Shown here: positions 31,395-43,712 of the stretch, piece after piece
Layout of the letters: every line of letters starts with the position of its first letter
How positions within the stretch are numbered: position 1 is the stretch's first letter
Assembly: GCA_003952965.2 (NCBI GenBank)
Contig: CM025853.1
Location: 20,816,348 to 20,880,347, forward strand
DNA length: 64,000 bases
DNA from: Morella rubra
Lineage: Eukaryota; Streptophyta; Magnoliopsida; Fagales; Myricaceae
Direction: 5' to 3'
The notes under the pieces: generated by a model
What the model was told of the DNA's origin: nothing
The model's input: only the letters and a program-made list of their open reading frames with translations
The model's database searches: none
Program-made: the position numbers and the translations under genes

Positions 31395-33995
31395 TAGGCC
31401 CATGTGCCTAGTTAATTTGCTATTAAGAAAACCAAAAAGCATTTTTGCTTTTGTTTTCGTTATTTGTAATGGGTAATTATTAATTAGCATGGTCTTATAT
31501 TGCCAGATACATATAGTTTAATTGTTTGCTTATTATATATATCATACATTCATTTTCCTTAGGATAAAATTATTGTTAGATTTGATGTCCTCAAAAGTCA
31601 TTATCTGAATTTAATTATCTTTATTCAAGGGTGCTTTGTTCCATATGACATAATATTAATTGTGCAGATAATTAAATTATAGAAAAGTTAGCATGGAGTA
31701 CTAGTAATTTTTCAGTTCTTTTGAATCCGAAATTGTTCCAAGCTTAATTATAAGCATCTTAAGATCACTACACTTATCGTGCCGTTAGATGATATATTAT
31801 AATCACTCCGTGTAGTGACCTTACGCAGACATATTTGAGATTTCACTTATTGGAGGAGTTTTGGACTGTTCTTCTCTGCGGATCGAGTCTCATGAGCTGA
31901 AATGTAGAGATTGAGTTTGCATCAATCCATTCTCAAATAAATAAGGTACAATTAATAAAGAACCATATTTAAAACAACATCAAAGCAAGAGAAGATGGAA
32001 AGATCAGATATTTCTCCCCAAGGGGATGCGATCGAGGGCCACACAATATTAGAAGGGATTAAGACTAATTAACAAAATGAAATTAAACAATATTAATTGA
32101 TCGATCTATTGCTTGTATGGTACTTGATAAACACAAAAGAAGTACTCTAGCTATATTCCAGTATATTCTAGAGCTGTCTCAACCCATTAACAATGGAGGC
32201 GGCCGGGTCGTGCGCTGATGGCCAGAAGATCTTTTGGCAAGTGGGAAGGGATTAGAAAAGATATCGTAATGGATATATATTTTAGTAGTACTCGGAAAGA
32301 ATTAAATATATATAAAATTCGATATGAATTGAAGAAGATTATAAACTCGAGGTAGCGTACCCAAGACAAGTTGATGCATGGTGTACTAATCTGAACATAT
32401 ATGGGAAAGCAAGAGGAATTATTCCAAATAATATGCCGGATCGATCAAAATGTATTGCTTTAGCACGCAATCGACAATGGAATCAAGGCCTGCCACTTAC
32501 CGATCTATCTCGTTTAATCATATATGTAGTCATGATAGAATTGGTCAACATTAATTGCATGGAGATATTGTATGAAAATAGTGACTCGGCCTTTGTACTT
32601 GTGATCATATTGGATAATGGATTAGCCTTCTATATTACCCTAGCTATAAGATGAAATAATTACCTGCTTTAATTATCAGTTTCTTAATTAGTCAATTCCT
32701 AGAAGACCTCTAGTTATTCTAATAGTAGTATTAAACATTGAAAACTCTATCACGTAAGCTTGAGTTAATTTTGATCCATATGATCTTTTGTCTTATATAT
32801 CAATATATGTATTTTGCAAGAGAGTTATAATAATTGGCTGCTTGTCTGTCGACCAATCTTTGTTGTAATTAGGGTTATTAACATTGTGGTGGCTTGGTGG
32901 TAAAGGGTATTTTTTAGGGCACATCGTAGATAGACTCCGGCATCATGAGTTTAAATCCTTACTACGTATCCTCACTTAAGTCGTGCATCTTGCATGTGGG
33001 TATAGGTATACACTTGAGAGTTTTGCCATGCTTTTCCCACCTGCTCCAAAAGAGCACGAAACTGTTGCACGAGTTTCGATCGCTCGTTACCTAAAAAAAA
33101 GTGCTGTGGTGACAATTCCATATTGCATGCAGTGATTGGGCAAAGGCAAGGTAGCGCGAGGGAAGAAAGGAACTTGACTTCTTTTCCTATTTGAATAATG
33201 TTAGAGCAAAAGGGTTTCTCGGTTTTTCTACCTACATTAATTTCGGATTCTCCATCACTTTTACTCGAATGGTGGAGTACTGCATTAGGTGAGTGACGTC
33301 CACACAATCCACAGCCTAAAAGTCTTTACTCAACAGGGAAAACGTGTACTGATCAGAGAAAGATTTACTAAGAATTCTATTGGATAAGAAGTATACAAAA
33401 TCTTCTAACTCATTTGATGGGGTTGTATGTAACAGCGATGTCATTGATAAAGAAAATCACAACTTGGTCAGATCAGTGTCGCCTAAAAGAAATAGAAAAA
33501 CTAATTTAGTGGGGGTATCCAACAGACCATATGGTAATATAAATATGTATTTTGCCAACAATTACTCTATCTCTACCTTCCTCGTGCACTCCCTCTCTTT
33601 GAACAGTACTATCTTAACAGATCATTAATGCAATTTTTTTAGGTTGTTTGCTCATTTTATATATGAAATACGACAATTACATAAAAAGAATTGTTCTGAA
33701 GGAACCGGTTAGAAGTACCTGAAAAATCCAAACCACAAGACATAAGTAAGGTTGTTGCCTGTTGGGTCAATTCAGCTATAAAGACACAAAACTTTCGTGC
33801 TTTTCATCTTGAAAGCATAGGTTCCATGTACTTTTGTATTTTGTTCGGTTTCTACGAAGAGACCCACATGTATGCTGGACTGGATACAGAGACAAAGATT
33901 ATATTATATACTGTTTATACCATTCACACGTTGCTAAAGCAGTTTAAATTTCCTTGTCATATTTCTTGAGTTCTTTTTTTTAGTTGTCATTTTTG
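31395..33995. repeat. Tandem segmental duplication, unit 1 (2.6 kb)
   Basis: Matches 34222-37465 in the same order along its length: for example TTTGCTATTAAG at 31417 and 34239, AAGGGATTAGAAAAGATATCG at 32246 and 34988, GATCTATC with CTGCCACTTACC at 32490 and 35177, TAGGTTGTTTGCTCATTTTA near 33641 and 36499, and GGGTCAATTCAGCTA near 33763 and 37231. No reading frame is kept between copies, so a protein gene is unlikely. It contains a SINE-like stretch at 32889-33099. Confidence 0.8.
32889..33099 (+). mobile_element. tRNA-derived SINE candidate, copy in unit 1
   Basis: Begins with an A-box-like TGGCTTGGTGGTAAAGGG, followed about 50 bases later by a B-box-like GAGTTTAAATCC, and ends TCGTTACCTAAAAAAAA. 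This is the layout of plant SINEs with an internal RNA polymerase III promoter. About 210 bases long. The related copy in unit 2 means it inserted before the duplication. Confidence 0.6.
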
Positions 33996-35461
33996 AGTTA
34001 CCTTAGAAGTTGGGGGGTTAGGGTCGGGATGTCCATTATTAAGGTCGGATAGCTTATCTTTAATCACATTCCTTTTAGTGGACGTGAACGGAATGACTTA
34101 TTATTTAAAAAATAGATTACAAAAATCGACTCATTCAAAGTTGTACTTAGAGATTCATTTGTTAGAAGTTAATATCACATAAATTATATCGGTACGAAAT
34201 TAAGCTGTGGATAAATCTCATTAGTCATGTGCCTAATTTGCTATTAAGCAAAACCAAAAGCAGTTTTTGCACAGTTTTTTTGATAGGATTTTGTACCTCA
34301 CTTACTTTTGCTTTTTTTTATTTTTTTTTTTGGAAGAGCGATTATTAATTAGCATGGTATCATATTCCCAGGTACATATATATAGTTTGAATTGTTTGCT
34401 TATTATATACATCATAAAATATTAAATACGTTTCTTAGGATAAAATTGTTAGATTAGATGTCTTCAAAATTAGTCATTAATACCTGAATTTTATTTTAGT
34501 TAATTAAATTATCTCTATAGAGTAGTGATTTTTCAGTTCTTTTAAATTCGAAATTATTCCAGTTATAGCTCAATAAGTATCTTAAGAATTAATACACTTA
34601 TTATGCCATTAGATTATATAATAATTTCATTCCGGGTACTAACCTTCAGCGGACAAATTTCAGATTTCACTTAGAGAAGTTTTAAGCTGTTCTTCTCCGT
34701 GGATCATAAGCTTTAACATTCGACAATATTGCCTTAAAAATGCAAGTCTCATGAGCTTAATAGAGAGATTGACTTGGCATCAATATTCCACTCTCCAATA
34801 AATAAACATATTTTTAAAAAATTCAAAGCAAGAGATCGGATACTTAAGACTAATTAAACAAAATGGAAACAATAATATTATAATAATTAATTATATTGCT
34901 TGTATGATACTTGATAAACAGATCAGAGAAGATCGATGGAGACGGGCTCAGGCACTGCTGGCTAGAACTAGATCTTGTGGCAAGTGGGGAAGGGATTAGA
35001 AAAGATATCGTGATGGAATATAATATTTTAGTACTCAGAAATAATTAAATATGAAATCCGACGTGGATTGAAGAAGATAAACGATCAAGGTAAATGATAA
35101 AGAGGAATTATTCCAAATGATATGCCGGATCAAATGTTTACTTTAGCACGCAATGGACAATTCAATGATCAAGGCGGCCTGCCACTTACCGATCTATCAC
35201 GCTTAATGTGGTATTAGTCCACGACATTGCAAGAAGATCGATCGTATGAAAATGGTGACTCATCAGCCTTTGATCTTTTCAGATTGGATTAGCCTTCTAT
35301 ACCCTTATAATTAATATTAAATTACCCCCCTTTCTCAGTCAATTAATTCCTAGAAGACCAATTAGATTAATAGTGTTGACATAGAAAATTCTATCACGTA
35401 AGCTTGAGTTCATTTTCATATTGTCTTACATATGTAATTTGCAGCAGATTTATTGACTTCT

Positions 35462-35636
35462 CCTGGATTTAGCTTAGTGGTAAGGGATGATCTCTCACGC
35501 ACGTCGTAGATTCAGATGTTCAGAGAGTTTTTTCAAACTTCTCCAACAAGTCCCAATATTATTGTCCTCTCCATCTGCTCCAAAGTTTGTCCTGGCTTAA
35601 TTGTTGTATAAATTTTTCTTATTACCTAAGAAAAAT
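35462..35636 (+). mobile_element. SINE candidate, copy in unit 2
   Basis: Corresponds to 32889-33099: A-box-like TTTAGCTTAGTGGTAAGGG, then CACGTCGTAGATTCAGATGTTC and an end TTATTACCTAAGAAAAA. It is shorter by internal deletion and its A tail is interrupted. Confidence 0.5.
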
Positions 35637-36021
35637 GTTGTGGTGGCAATGTCATGCATTGATTGGGCAAGGGAAAGGAAGGGAGAGACAAGAAAGAAAG
35701 GAAACTATAACTTCTTTTTTTCCTTTGAATAATGTTATAAGTTATACAAATACATTGCATAAATTGGAAGAGCCAAATGGTTTGTCGGTTGTTCTACCTA
35801 CATAACAAGCCTGAAATCTCGACTCCTCTTTTCACTTTTACCTAAAAGGATGGCGTGCATTGCGTGGGTGACACCACAAAATCCACAACCGAAAAGTTTT
35901 TACTCCACAAGAAAAGCATGCACCGAGAGAAAGATTTACTAAGAATTCTATCTTTGTCATTGATAAAGAAAATCATAACTTGGTCAGATGGGTTTCGGCT
36001 GAAAGAAATAGAAAAAAATAA

Positions 36022-36335
36022 GGAAAACATCACTTTGAGCCCTTTAACTATCAACGCAATTTTAAATATGAGTCTAAACTACTATTTTTGACACATTGAG
36101 CCTACAAACTACTAAATTTCATCCATTTACACCGCTATAAACGATCCAACGATCAAACTCGTGTTACGTGTGTTGTAAATGTGCCACGTGGCACAATTTT
36201 GACTCTTAAATTTTATTTCAGAGTGCAATAATTTGACTATTTGTGAAAGTTGAAGGGCTTAATATGTTAAGATTGATAGTTTAGATCATATTTAAAATTT
36301 TATTAGTAGTTAGAGGATTCAAAATGACTTTTCCC
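36022..36335. mobile_element. MITE with 9-base target duplication, absent from the paralogous site (Mutator-like)
   Basis: Left end GGAAAACATCACTTTGAGCC and reverse complement of right end GGGAAAAGTCATTTTGAATCC are inverted repeats extending about 90 bases inward. AAAAAATAA flanks it on both sides (36013-36021 and 36336-36344). The matching place in unit 1 (near 33490-33505, AGAAATAGAAAAACTAATTTAG) carries a single copy and no insert. Near the centre is the palindrome GTGCCACGTGGCAC (about 36180-36194), which contains a G-box. No coding capacity. Confidence 0.85.
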
Positions 36336-36554
36336 AAAAAATAATTTGGTGGGATATCGGGGATTGGATCTATTAATTACTACCAATCCAACAGACAGTA
36401 TAGGAATATAAATATGTAATTTGTAACAATTACTCTGTCTCCACCTTCCTCATACAACACTCCTCTCTTTGAATAAATCTTAATAGATTGCAATTTCCTT
36501 AGGTTGTTTGCTCATTTTATATATGAAATACAATAGCACACTTTTTTTTTTCTA

Positions 36555-36996
36555 GGGGAATATCATTGTATGTCCTATATCTATAGATTAAAAATTAAAA
36601 TTAGACTCCATAATTTCTAATTTGTCTATTACGCCCCCTATATTTTTAAAAATTATCAATTTTCGTCCTCTGTTTGATTTGACCATTAAATTATATGAAA
36701 AATGATTGAAATGTTCATCCAAACAACATTACTAAAAACATTGAAAAATTCAAAAAAAAAAAAAAAGATAAAAAGTAATATTTTCTAAGTAAAAATATAG
36801 AAATTATATTTTTTTTTCAATTTATATTTATAATTTTTTTGTTAGAGGGACATTTCATTCAATCCATATCACTTCCCAAATAGAATGAAAATTGATTTTT
36901 TAAAAACTTATGGAGCCTAATCAGACAAATTAGAAGTTTGTAGGATCAAATTTGATTTTTGTCCATAAATATAAGGTGTAATCTAAAGTTTTCTCC
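36555..36996. mobile_element. Second MITE-like element in duplication unit 2
   Basis: Left end GGGGAATATCATTGTATGTC and reverse complement of the right end GGAGAAAACTTTAGATTACA begin imperfect inverted repeats of about 90 bases (both later read AATTTGTCTRATTA or its complement). Unit 1 has no counterpart of 36541-37195. The exact target duplication is not clear. No coding capacity. Confidence 0.6.
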
Positions 36997-37465
36997 ATAT
37001 TCTAAGGAACAATTTGAAGCAATGCAAAATTGAAACTATTAGAGGAGAATCCCGATACGCTGATATTGAGTATTCTCCACAATGGTAGAACTTTCAAATT
37101 TAAACTGTAATTAATGTATAGTCATTTTTTATCTGTATATTCAATTATATATATCAATTTCCTCACAGCATTTACGCTTGAGGCATTACTTTCATAGAAA
37201 CCACAAAACATAAGTAGGTTGTACCGTTGTTGGGTCAATTCAGCTACAAAGACACAAAACCTTCATGCTTTCATCTTGGAAGCATCACGTTCCATGTTCT
37301 TTTGTATTTTCCTCTGTTTCTACAAAACTAAAGAAGAGCCACATGATACAAAGACAAACATTATATATATATATATGTCTGTCTACCAAATCGCACATTA
37401 TTGCTAAAAGTAGTTTTCTTGCTCTCTTACTTTTTGGGTTTTTTCTTTTACTTGTCATTTTTGTG

Positions 37466-39580
37466 TTCCAACCTGGAAATTTGGGGACGCTTCCTGACCT
37501 GATCCCTCTGCAAGCCACACGATCCTGATTCCTTTACGTGGTCCTGAAAAAAGTCTTTTGGCTTTTCATCAGGAAAAGCAAAATTTGGCAACGAGATTCC
37601 TTTGGACGAAAGCAAACCAACATAAGGAAAACCTTTTTCTTTATTCCATTTCTGTATTTGTGTGAGTCCATACAATAAAGTTCGGCTGCAACGAATTTCT
37701 TTAATTATAATTTTTTTTAATTATGATTTTCGTTTTCTTTCTCTAATTTTATGTACATGCCACTTTTTTTTTTGACCCACCTGCAGGTTCGTCTATTAAC
37801 TCTAGGCTTTTATTATGATTTTCTTCAAAGTTTTGGTATACTATTTGTTTTTTTAATGTTGTTCGCCTAAAGCCTAGAGCTGCGTAAAATCAATATTAAT
37901 ACCAATGGGGGACAACATATAAACTTGCAATATATACAAGCAAACCAAAGACTATGAGCTTGCAGTTGGCAAAATACATATGAAGTTTATAAAGTGTGAT
38001 TTTAAATATACGAGGATGTCAGTATATTAAGTCGGTTCCATTAAGATGATTCCAGCATATAGAAGAAATAATAGGTGGATCTTTTTTAAAATGTTGTTCA
38101 TCTATTTTTTCAATCATGTTACCTCGAGCCAAGAGGATATTCAAAAGTTACCCAAAATGGTATACCATCTAAACTTGAAATAAAAGCAGGCAATGTACTA
38201 TGAGCACGTAATTGGCAAAATACAAAATGTGATCTTAGATTAAGATTCTCTATAATTTCCTACTTGAATTATATGGTGTATAGAGACAGATACAATAGGT
38301 GGATTCCATTGTAGGACTTATGATGTCTGAAATTTTACGTCGACAGGTTAAAATAGTGTGAAATATACTGATTATGTCCATCTTTCTTCAAATTGCATCA
38401 TACAATTCGGATATAAATTTACAGAAGATTTTGATCTTATGATCTTACTAAGGGTTGTTTGTGTGTTAACTCGATTCTTAGTCTTTCACACATAACTTCT
38501 AGCACAATTACTTTTTCAAAAATTTGAATGTTTCTCTATAAATTCTAATATATTTTTCACAAACTTTAATAGAATCTAGACTATTTTTAATAAATTTCTA
38601 TCCATCAAACAGAGTTGGTTAGTAGAAAAAAAGTGATTAATATACGTTACACTTTTATAAGTAAAAATAATAATTGAGTGAGTGATTTTGTGAAGCAAAA
38701 ATGAAGCACGAACAATGGCTTTGGATAAAAGCTTTCTTTGTATATATTATGGGAGTTAGGTGGCGTCCAAAGACCAAGAAAAAAAAAAAAAAAGTTCCCT
38801 CTGCGCCCATAAGTCACTCTCGCATCACATGCTCGCCTTACTGAAAGCAAGCAAATCCAAGAACAAAATCATGAACAACATGGTGGACCCCACTCCCACC
38901 TCCTCCTCCTATTGGGCCTACTCAACCTGTCGTCCTATTTTAACATCTACCCTTCTCTCGAACCACCACCACGTGTCTACTTATTATTTCTGTCAATCAT
39001 CATCCCCACCCAAGTACAGCTGTCCCCCCGTCCACATCATCATTCACACACATAAATATATACATACATACATACATCATCGCATGCGCCCAGTTCACTT
39101 ATCATCATCAACGCATGCATGAATTCATCAAAATCATCTGCGGATGAAATAAATAACTATAGAAATTATTTGAACCCCATCGCTACATAATATAACAATT
39201 TATAAAAGAATATTAGTAATGTACTTTATTATATATCCCAACGATTGTCCAGTGGGGTAAAATTAGTTAGGTAGTAGGAATTTCATTAGATTCGAGTTGT
39301 TTATTTTAATATTAAATAAACATTTACAAGACCCCAAAAAATATAAAAATTTAATATTTTTCATCCATATATCAGTTCTGTTAAAAATTGCCAAAAATTT
39401 CCAAATTTATTAAAAGTTTTTATTTTGAAAAATAACCGTATGTATGCTGGTGGTAGAAACGGGTGGCGTAAGATCAGTGTACAGCACACCATCCCATCGA
39501 AATTATCCTGAAATAGTGGGGGGAAAAAAAAACAAGAGAAATAGAAAAAAGCGATCTGGACAGTGGCCGCTCTGGATTCA
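37466..39580. other. Spacer upstream of the DUF1685 gene
   Basis: Mostly AT-rich. A member of the AT-rich interspersed family is visible near 38500-38610 (ending CATCAAACAGAG). 38770-39120 is richer in C, with a CCACGTGTC box and a CATA repeat near 39062-39078; a 120-codon frame there is compositionally biased and is not called. No gene supported. Confidence 0.5.
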
Positions 39581-39653
39581 ACTTTAAAAGCAGCCCCCCA
39601 CCGTCCCTCACAAACACCTTACAGCAAAGGAAGAGAGTTGAGAGAGACAAAAT
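39581..39653 (+). promoter_or_regulatory. Core promoter and leader of the DUF1685 gene
   Basis: A TATA-like CTTTAAAAGC at about 39581-39590 is followed by a C-rich stretch and a GA-rich leader (AGGAAGAGAGTTGAGAGAGA) ending at the ATG at 39654. The spacing fits a leader of about 40-50 bases. Confidence 0.5.
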
Positions 39654-41123
39654 ATGGGAGGCCTTCCTTGTGAATCTGAATCATGGGTATCCTCCGAAAC
39701 TTCAATCTATGAAAACCCAGAGAACGAAACTTTTGAGAACTCCCACCAAAGCGATACGGGGATACTCGACCAAGACGAAGAGTGGGCAAAATTGAGTATC
39801 AGTAACAGCAGCAAGAGAAAGAAGAAGAACCAGGTTTTGCTTGAAGGGTACGTTGAGTCTGCCGATGAGGACGATCTGACGAGGACCAAAAGCTTGACGG
39901 ACGAGGATCTCGATGAGCTCAAAGGGTGCTTGGATCTTGGCTTTGGTTTCAGTTATGATGAAATTCCTGAGCTCTGTAACACTTTGCCTGCGCTTGAGCT
40001 CTGCTATTCCATGAGCCAGAAGTACATGGATGATCACCAGAAGTCTCCAGAGAGTTCTCAAGCGGCGGCCACGGACTCCTGCTCGTCGGTGTCGAGTCCA
40101 ATTGCAAGTTGGAGGATCTCTGGTCCTGGTGAGTATGTTTGTTTTGTGGTCTTGTATGTTCTCTGGCAGATTTTTCTTGATATTAAAGGTCTTTCTTTGG
40201 GTTAACATTTCATCTGCTGGGGATTTTTTTATTAGCGAGATCATCTGCATTTCTTCCATTTATGAGGGAAAATTTTGGTTGTCGCAGCGAGTTAGTTTAC
40301 TTACGCCGTTTGTCGTTGAAATGATGAGCTGCGTCATTTGATTTTTAAAGTTCTAGGTTGTTCGGTTTCGGACGAAACAATGAACTGAATGACTTTTTTT
40401 TTTTCGAATGAGGATTTGTTCTGCTTAGGTTCCTCTAGGTGATTGACTTACTGTGTTCGTTGATAAGGTTTTGTATCTGATCTGCTTAGTCTGTTTTGCA
40501 TTTGAAGTTATTTCCTTTTTTCTCTAGAATAGTTAATGTCAAATTGTTACATTTTGTTGAGAAATTGATTTTACATAATATCAATCACCACATTCTGACC
40601 TTTTTTTGTTAATTGTTGGGCAAATTACGAATTACCTCCTATGGTCACTTTGGGGCAACCTGTGGTTAGGGTTTGCAAATTACTTAGTCCTTTGGAAACT
40701 CTGGTAGTATACCCACCTGGGATTTGGAGCACATAAAATTATTCTATTTTTCATCCAAATTCAAGCAACATAATGTGTGGGGGATGTGGGAGAATCTGTT
40801 AATTGGAATGCAAAAGATTGTGTACAAAACTATAGAGTGGTTTAGTGATGCTTTTCTAGAAGCCATTGGGGTAACTTGTATCTTCATATTACTCTACGCT
40901 GTAAATTATAGTCATTTTATCTTTATTTATCATAGACCTTTTTTCTGAACTTGTTTCCTGTTTAGTTTGCGAGTGTGCTTGTGATTTTAATTCATGCTAG
41001 GATCAGGCATCTGATTCTTACTCCTGGTGCTTTTCCTGCCCAGGTGACCATCCGGAAGACGTTAAAGCAAGGCTCAAATTTTGGGCGCAGGCTGTGGCAT
41101 GCACTGTTAAATTATGCAGCTAA
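39654..41123 (+). CDS. DUF1685 family protein
   Basis: Two exons, 39654-40128 and 41044-41123, give 184 residues; the intron splits a Gly codon at residue 159. The conserved DUF1685 block TKSLTDEDLDELKGCLDLGF lies at about 78-97, followed by CNTLPALELCYSMSQKY, and exon 2 supplies the family's C-terminal block (VKARLKFWAQAVACTVKLC). A basic patch KRKKK (54-58) could act in nuclear import. The N-terminal third is acidic and Ser-rich, probably disordered. The family is confined to plants and its biochemical role is not established. Polyadenylation signals AATAAAC and AATAAAG lie near 41440-41460, so the 3' UTR is about 350 bases. Confidence 0.88.
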
Positions 41124-42939
41124 AGGCATTAACGGGTCCATCGAAAATGGATGGACATTTTCGTTGCAATTGGAAGCCATTAGCCTGGACCTTCTTGTGG
41201 AACTTCTGCTTCAATTATCCCTCCAGGACAAACCTTTTTTGGGAACTAATGTTCTCGCAATTTTTTAGCTGGAGATGGATCTTCTAAAACCTATTGTTGA
41301 TGGGTTGGCTTTAATGACAAGGAAGGAGGACAATGAAGAAGAAGGAAGTATCAGGTTTGAATTTAACCAGAATTCATGAGTCTGACTCCATTCTTCCGGG
41401 GATAAGATATGGTTTATGATTATTGTATCCAGCTCCTGAAAATAAACAATGATCTGAATAAAGTTATCCTTCTGGAACTATATATCATTTTCTGGTTTGT
41501 GAGTCTCTTGTGTGGCTCTGAATTCCAACCTTAGTTGTTGGCTGTGTGCAGCGGTGAGAACCTTCATTAGAGCTTCACAGCCACTTGCAGACCTCTGCAT
41601 TTGCTGAGGTAACTAACCTAACTGAATTAACCATGTGTCATTCTCTTGGTACTCACTGTACAGACCCTATAATGGAAGTTATGGCTCTACGATACTCGAA
41701 ATGCTTAATTGTGCTAACCTATGTGTATCCATCCCATGGATAGATGAATGCCCATTCAGCTGACACTGCAGGAGCAAAGGGGAAGAGGGAGATAAGGAGA
41801 GCTAACTTGTTCATCTTCGTTGAACATGTGATTTCCCCTAGTTCTCAAATTTCATATCAATCTCTTTATCAAGAACATGATTTCTTGACATTTATGTTTG
41901 AGAAGAGATAACAATGTTGGTTCATCGTCTTTGGTGACGTTGTTCTGCCTGCCTAGGTGTACTGTAAGATCTCAAAGGAATACATTGAACGGTGCTGGGT
42001 TTTGTTATGTGATTGTAGTTGATTCTGCTCGTTTCATTGTTCTTGTTAGTAAATTATACTGTTAGGATGTGATGTCTGCTGTTAGGTATCGGACTTCTCT
42101 AGAAGTGCAGTATATATGAAAAATTTTCCCTCCCATTGGTTGCTAGGCTTGAACCATTGGCATCATTGTTGCTTTAAAGATGTTTTTAGATAGGGGTCCA
42201 AAATAAGCAAAATTTGACTGCAGAAAAGAACTCAAAAGGCTGAGGCTAGCATGCTTGAAGAGAATTACCAACATGCAATGTTGTATCAATAGGCATTTGA
42301 GATACTTGTCTCTTGAGAGTTGAATGCCTGGTGTTTTTCTAAAGATATAGGCAGAATTTTTCTTCAGGAGTTCAGATATATATCATACAATTTGCTCAAC
42401 AGTTCACCAATTAAGCAGGCATATAGATACTTGTTTATTACAGTCTACAGATCATAACTAATGGCGGTTTATGCCCCTAAACTGTTTGATTTTTCGACAT
42501 ATGGGACTTCCTTAGGCTCTGTACATTGCCGAATATCCGGTATCTCGCAGTTATTTCGGCCGGCAATCGTCCGGGAACAACTCTTTACTCTTTGGAATAT
42601 TCCCATTAAGAGCTTCCCTCCACGTTTTCAATTAGGTCACAACGAACTCAGTCTCTATCTTTTAGTTCTTATGAAACACGCAACTTGGTTCAAAAGTTGG
42701 AAAACGACATTCTCGGTATTCTCGGTACGTTACGATTTGCGCACGTGATTTCCACGTAGCCATCGTACGTTACGTCTCAAAGTTGCGCCAAACTAAACTT
42801 GTAGCACTACTACACATCTCTCATGTATCTTTCCCCGCTTAACTTGTTGGTTTATCCGAGGAAAATCTATAGTCTATACACTTCCGACATTTTTATTATT
42901 GCCTCTTTTTTGCTTTTTTTTTTTTACTATTTTAAAATG

Positions 42940-43190
42940 AAGAAAATTACACTTTTCATCTTCTAATTATCATATATTTTGCAATTTACATTCTAAATAC
43001 CAAATTCAAACAAATTGCACATATAAAACTACAACCCAATTATTATTAAGTTCACACTTTGCACCAAATGACAAATAACTGTAGCATAATCTTGGCAGCC
43101 AAATAGGGTAAAATATAAATATATTAGTAGTTTTGAGGGTAAATTAGAACTGCATGGCAATTAGAGGGTGTAAAGTGTTAATATTTTCTT
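42940..43190. mobile_element. MITE-like element of the same kind as at 27158
   Basis: Left end GAAGAAAATTACACTTTTCA and the reverse complement of the right end (AAGAAAATATTAACACTTTA) are similar, and the internal text (TTTTGCAATTTACATTC, AGGGTGTAAAGTGTTAA) is of the same type as in the element at 27158-27550. A clean target duplication was not found. Confidence 0.5.
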
Positions 43191-43529
43191 TATAATATTT
43201 AAAAAAAAAAAAAAAAAGACAGAAACATGCTGAGGAGGATAAATTAGTTGAACTGCGAAATAGGGAACTCTGTGATATGACCACCGAAACTCTCCCAAAG
43301 TGTCCATTACATTATTGTGTGCTACTGGACATGGGCCTCGTGCTCTAACTTTGAGGCCCCCAAAACTTTGGCTTTGCTCCGATGTCATTGAGCAATTGAT
43401 TAGAGGAACAAACAAAAACCAAACTTAACTTTAGTATGAATTACAAAGGAAGTCGGCCCGTATAAATTTGGTTTATAAAACAAAACTGGAGGGTAATCAT
43501 ATTGCATGAGAAAGTGTTTTTCCAATAGT

Positions 43530-43712
43530 GAGTTTGGATGGACACGTTGAAGGTCGTATAGATTTTATTGGAAATGGTGAAAATATTGTTAGAGTTTGTA
43601 AAAGTATATTGAAATTTGTAAAAAATTGTTAAGTATGTAAAATGTTATTAAAATTGGTGAAAAAGTAGTTATAAAATGTTCTTTTAAAAAAAAATTCTGC
43701 TCATCCAAACAG
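43530..43712. mobile_element. Short MITE-like element with GTTTGGATG ends
   Basis: It starts GAGTTTGGATGGAC and ends GCTCATCCAAACAG, so the ends are inverted copies of roughly TTTGGATG. The inside is AT-rich with GTAAAA and TTGTTA repeats and resembles the interspersed family at 12200 and 58190. It ends about 170 bases before the PPR gene start. Confidence 0.5.

Larger units (their letters stand above)
34222..37465. repeat. Tandem segmental duplication, unit 2 (3.2 kb, with MITE insertions)
   Basis: Second copy of 31395-33995; offset about 2.83 kb at the start. It is longer because it holds two elements that unit 1 lacks (36022-36335 and 36555-36996). Divergence from unit 1 is substantial, with many small indels, so the duplication is not recent. 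No gene recognised. Confidence 0.8.

Noticed and set aside
32880..32960. A tRNA gene, suggested by the A-box-like and B-box-like motifs
   Set aside because: No acceptor stem or anticodon arm can be folded; the long downstream part and A tail fit a SINE better.
38760..39122. 120-codon frame rich in Ser, His, Lys and Thr
   Set aside because: Composition follows an A run, CATA repeats and C-rich patches; no conserved domain.
39702..40259. 185-codon minus-strand frame
   Set aside because: It is the antisense shadow of DUF1685 exon 1.
42461..42748. 95-codon frame between the DUF1685 and PPR genes
   Set aside because: No family recognised, no promoter or leader features, surrounded by repeats.
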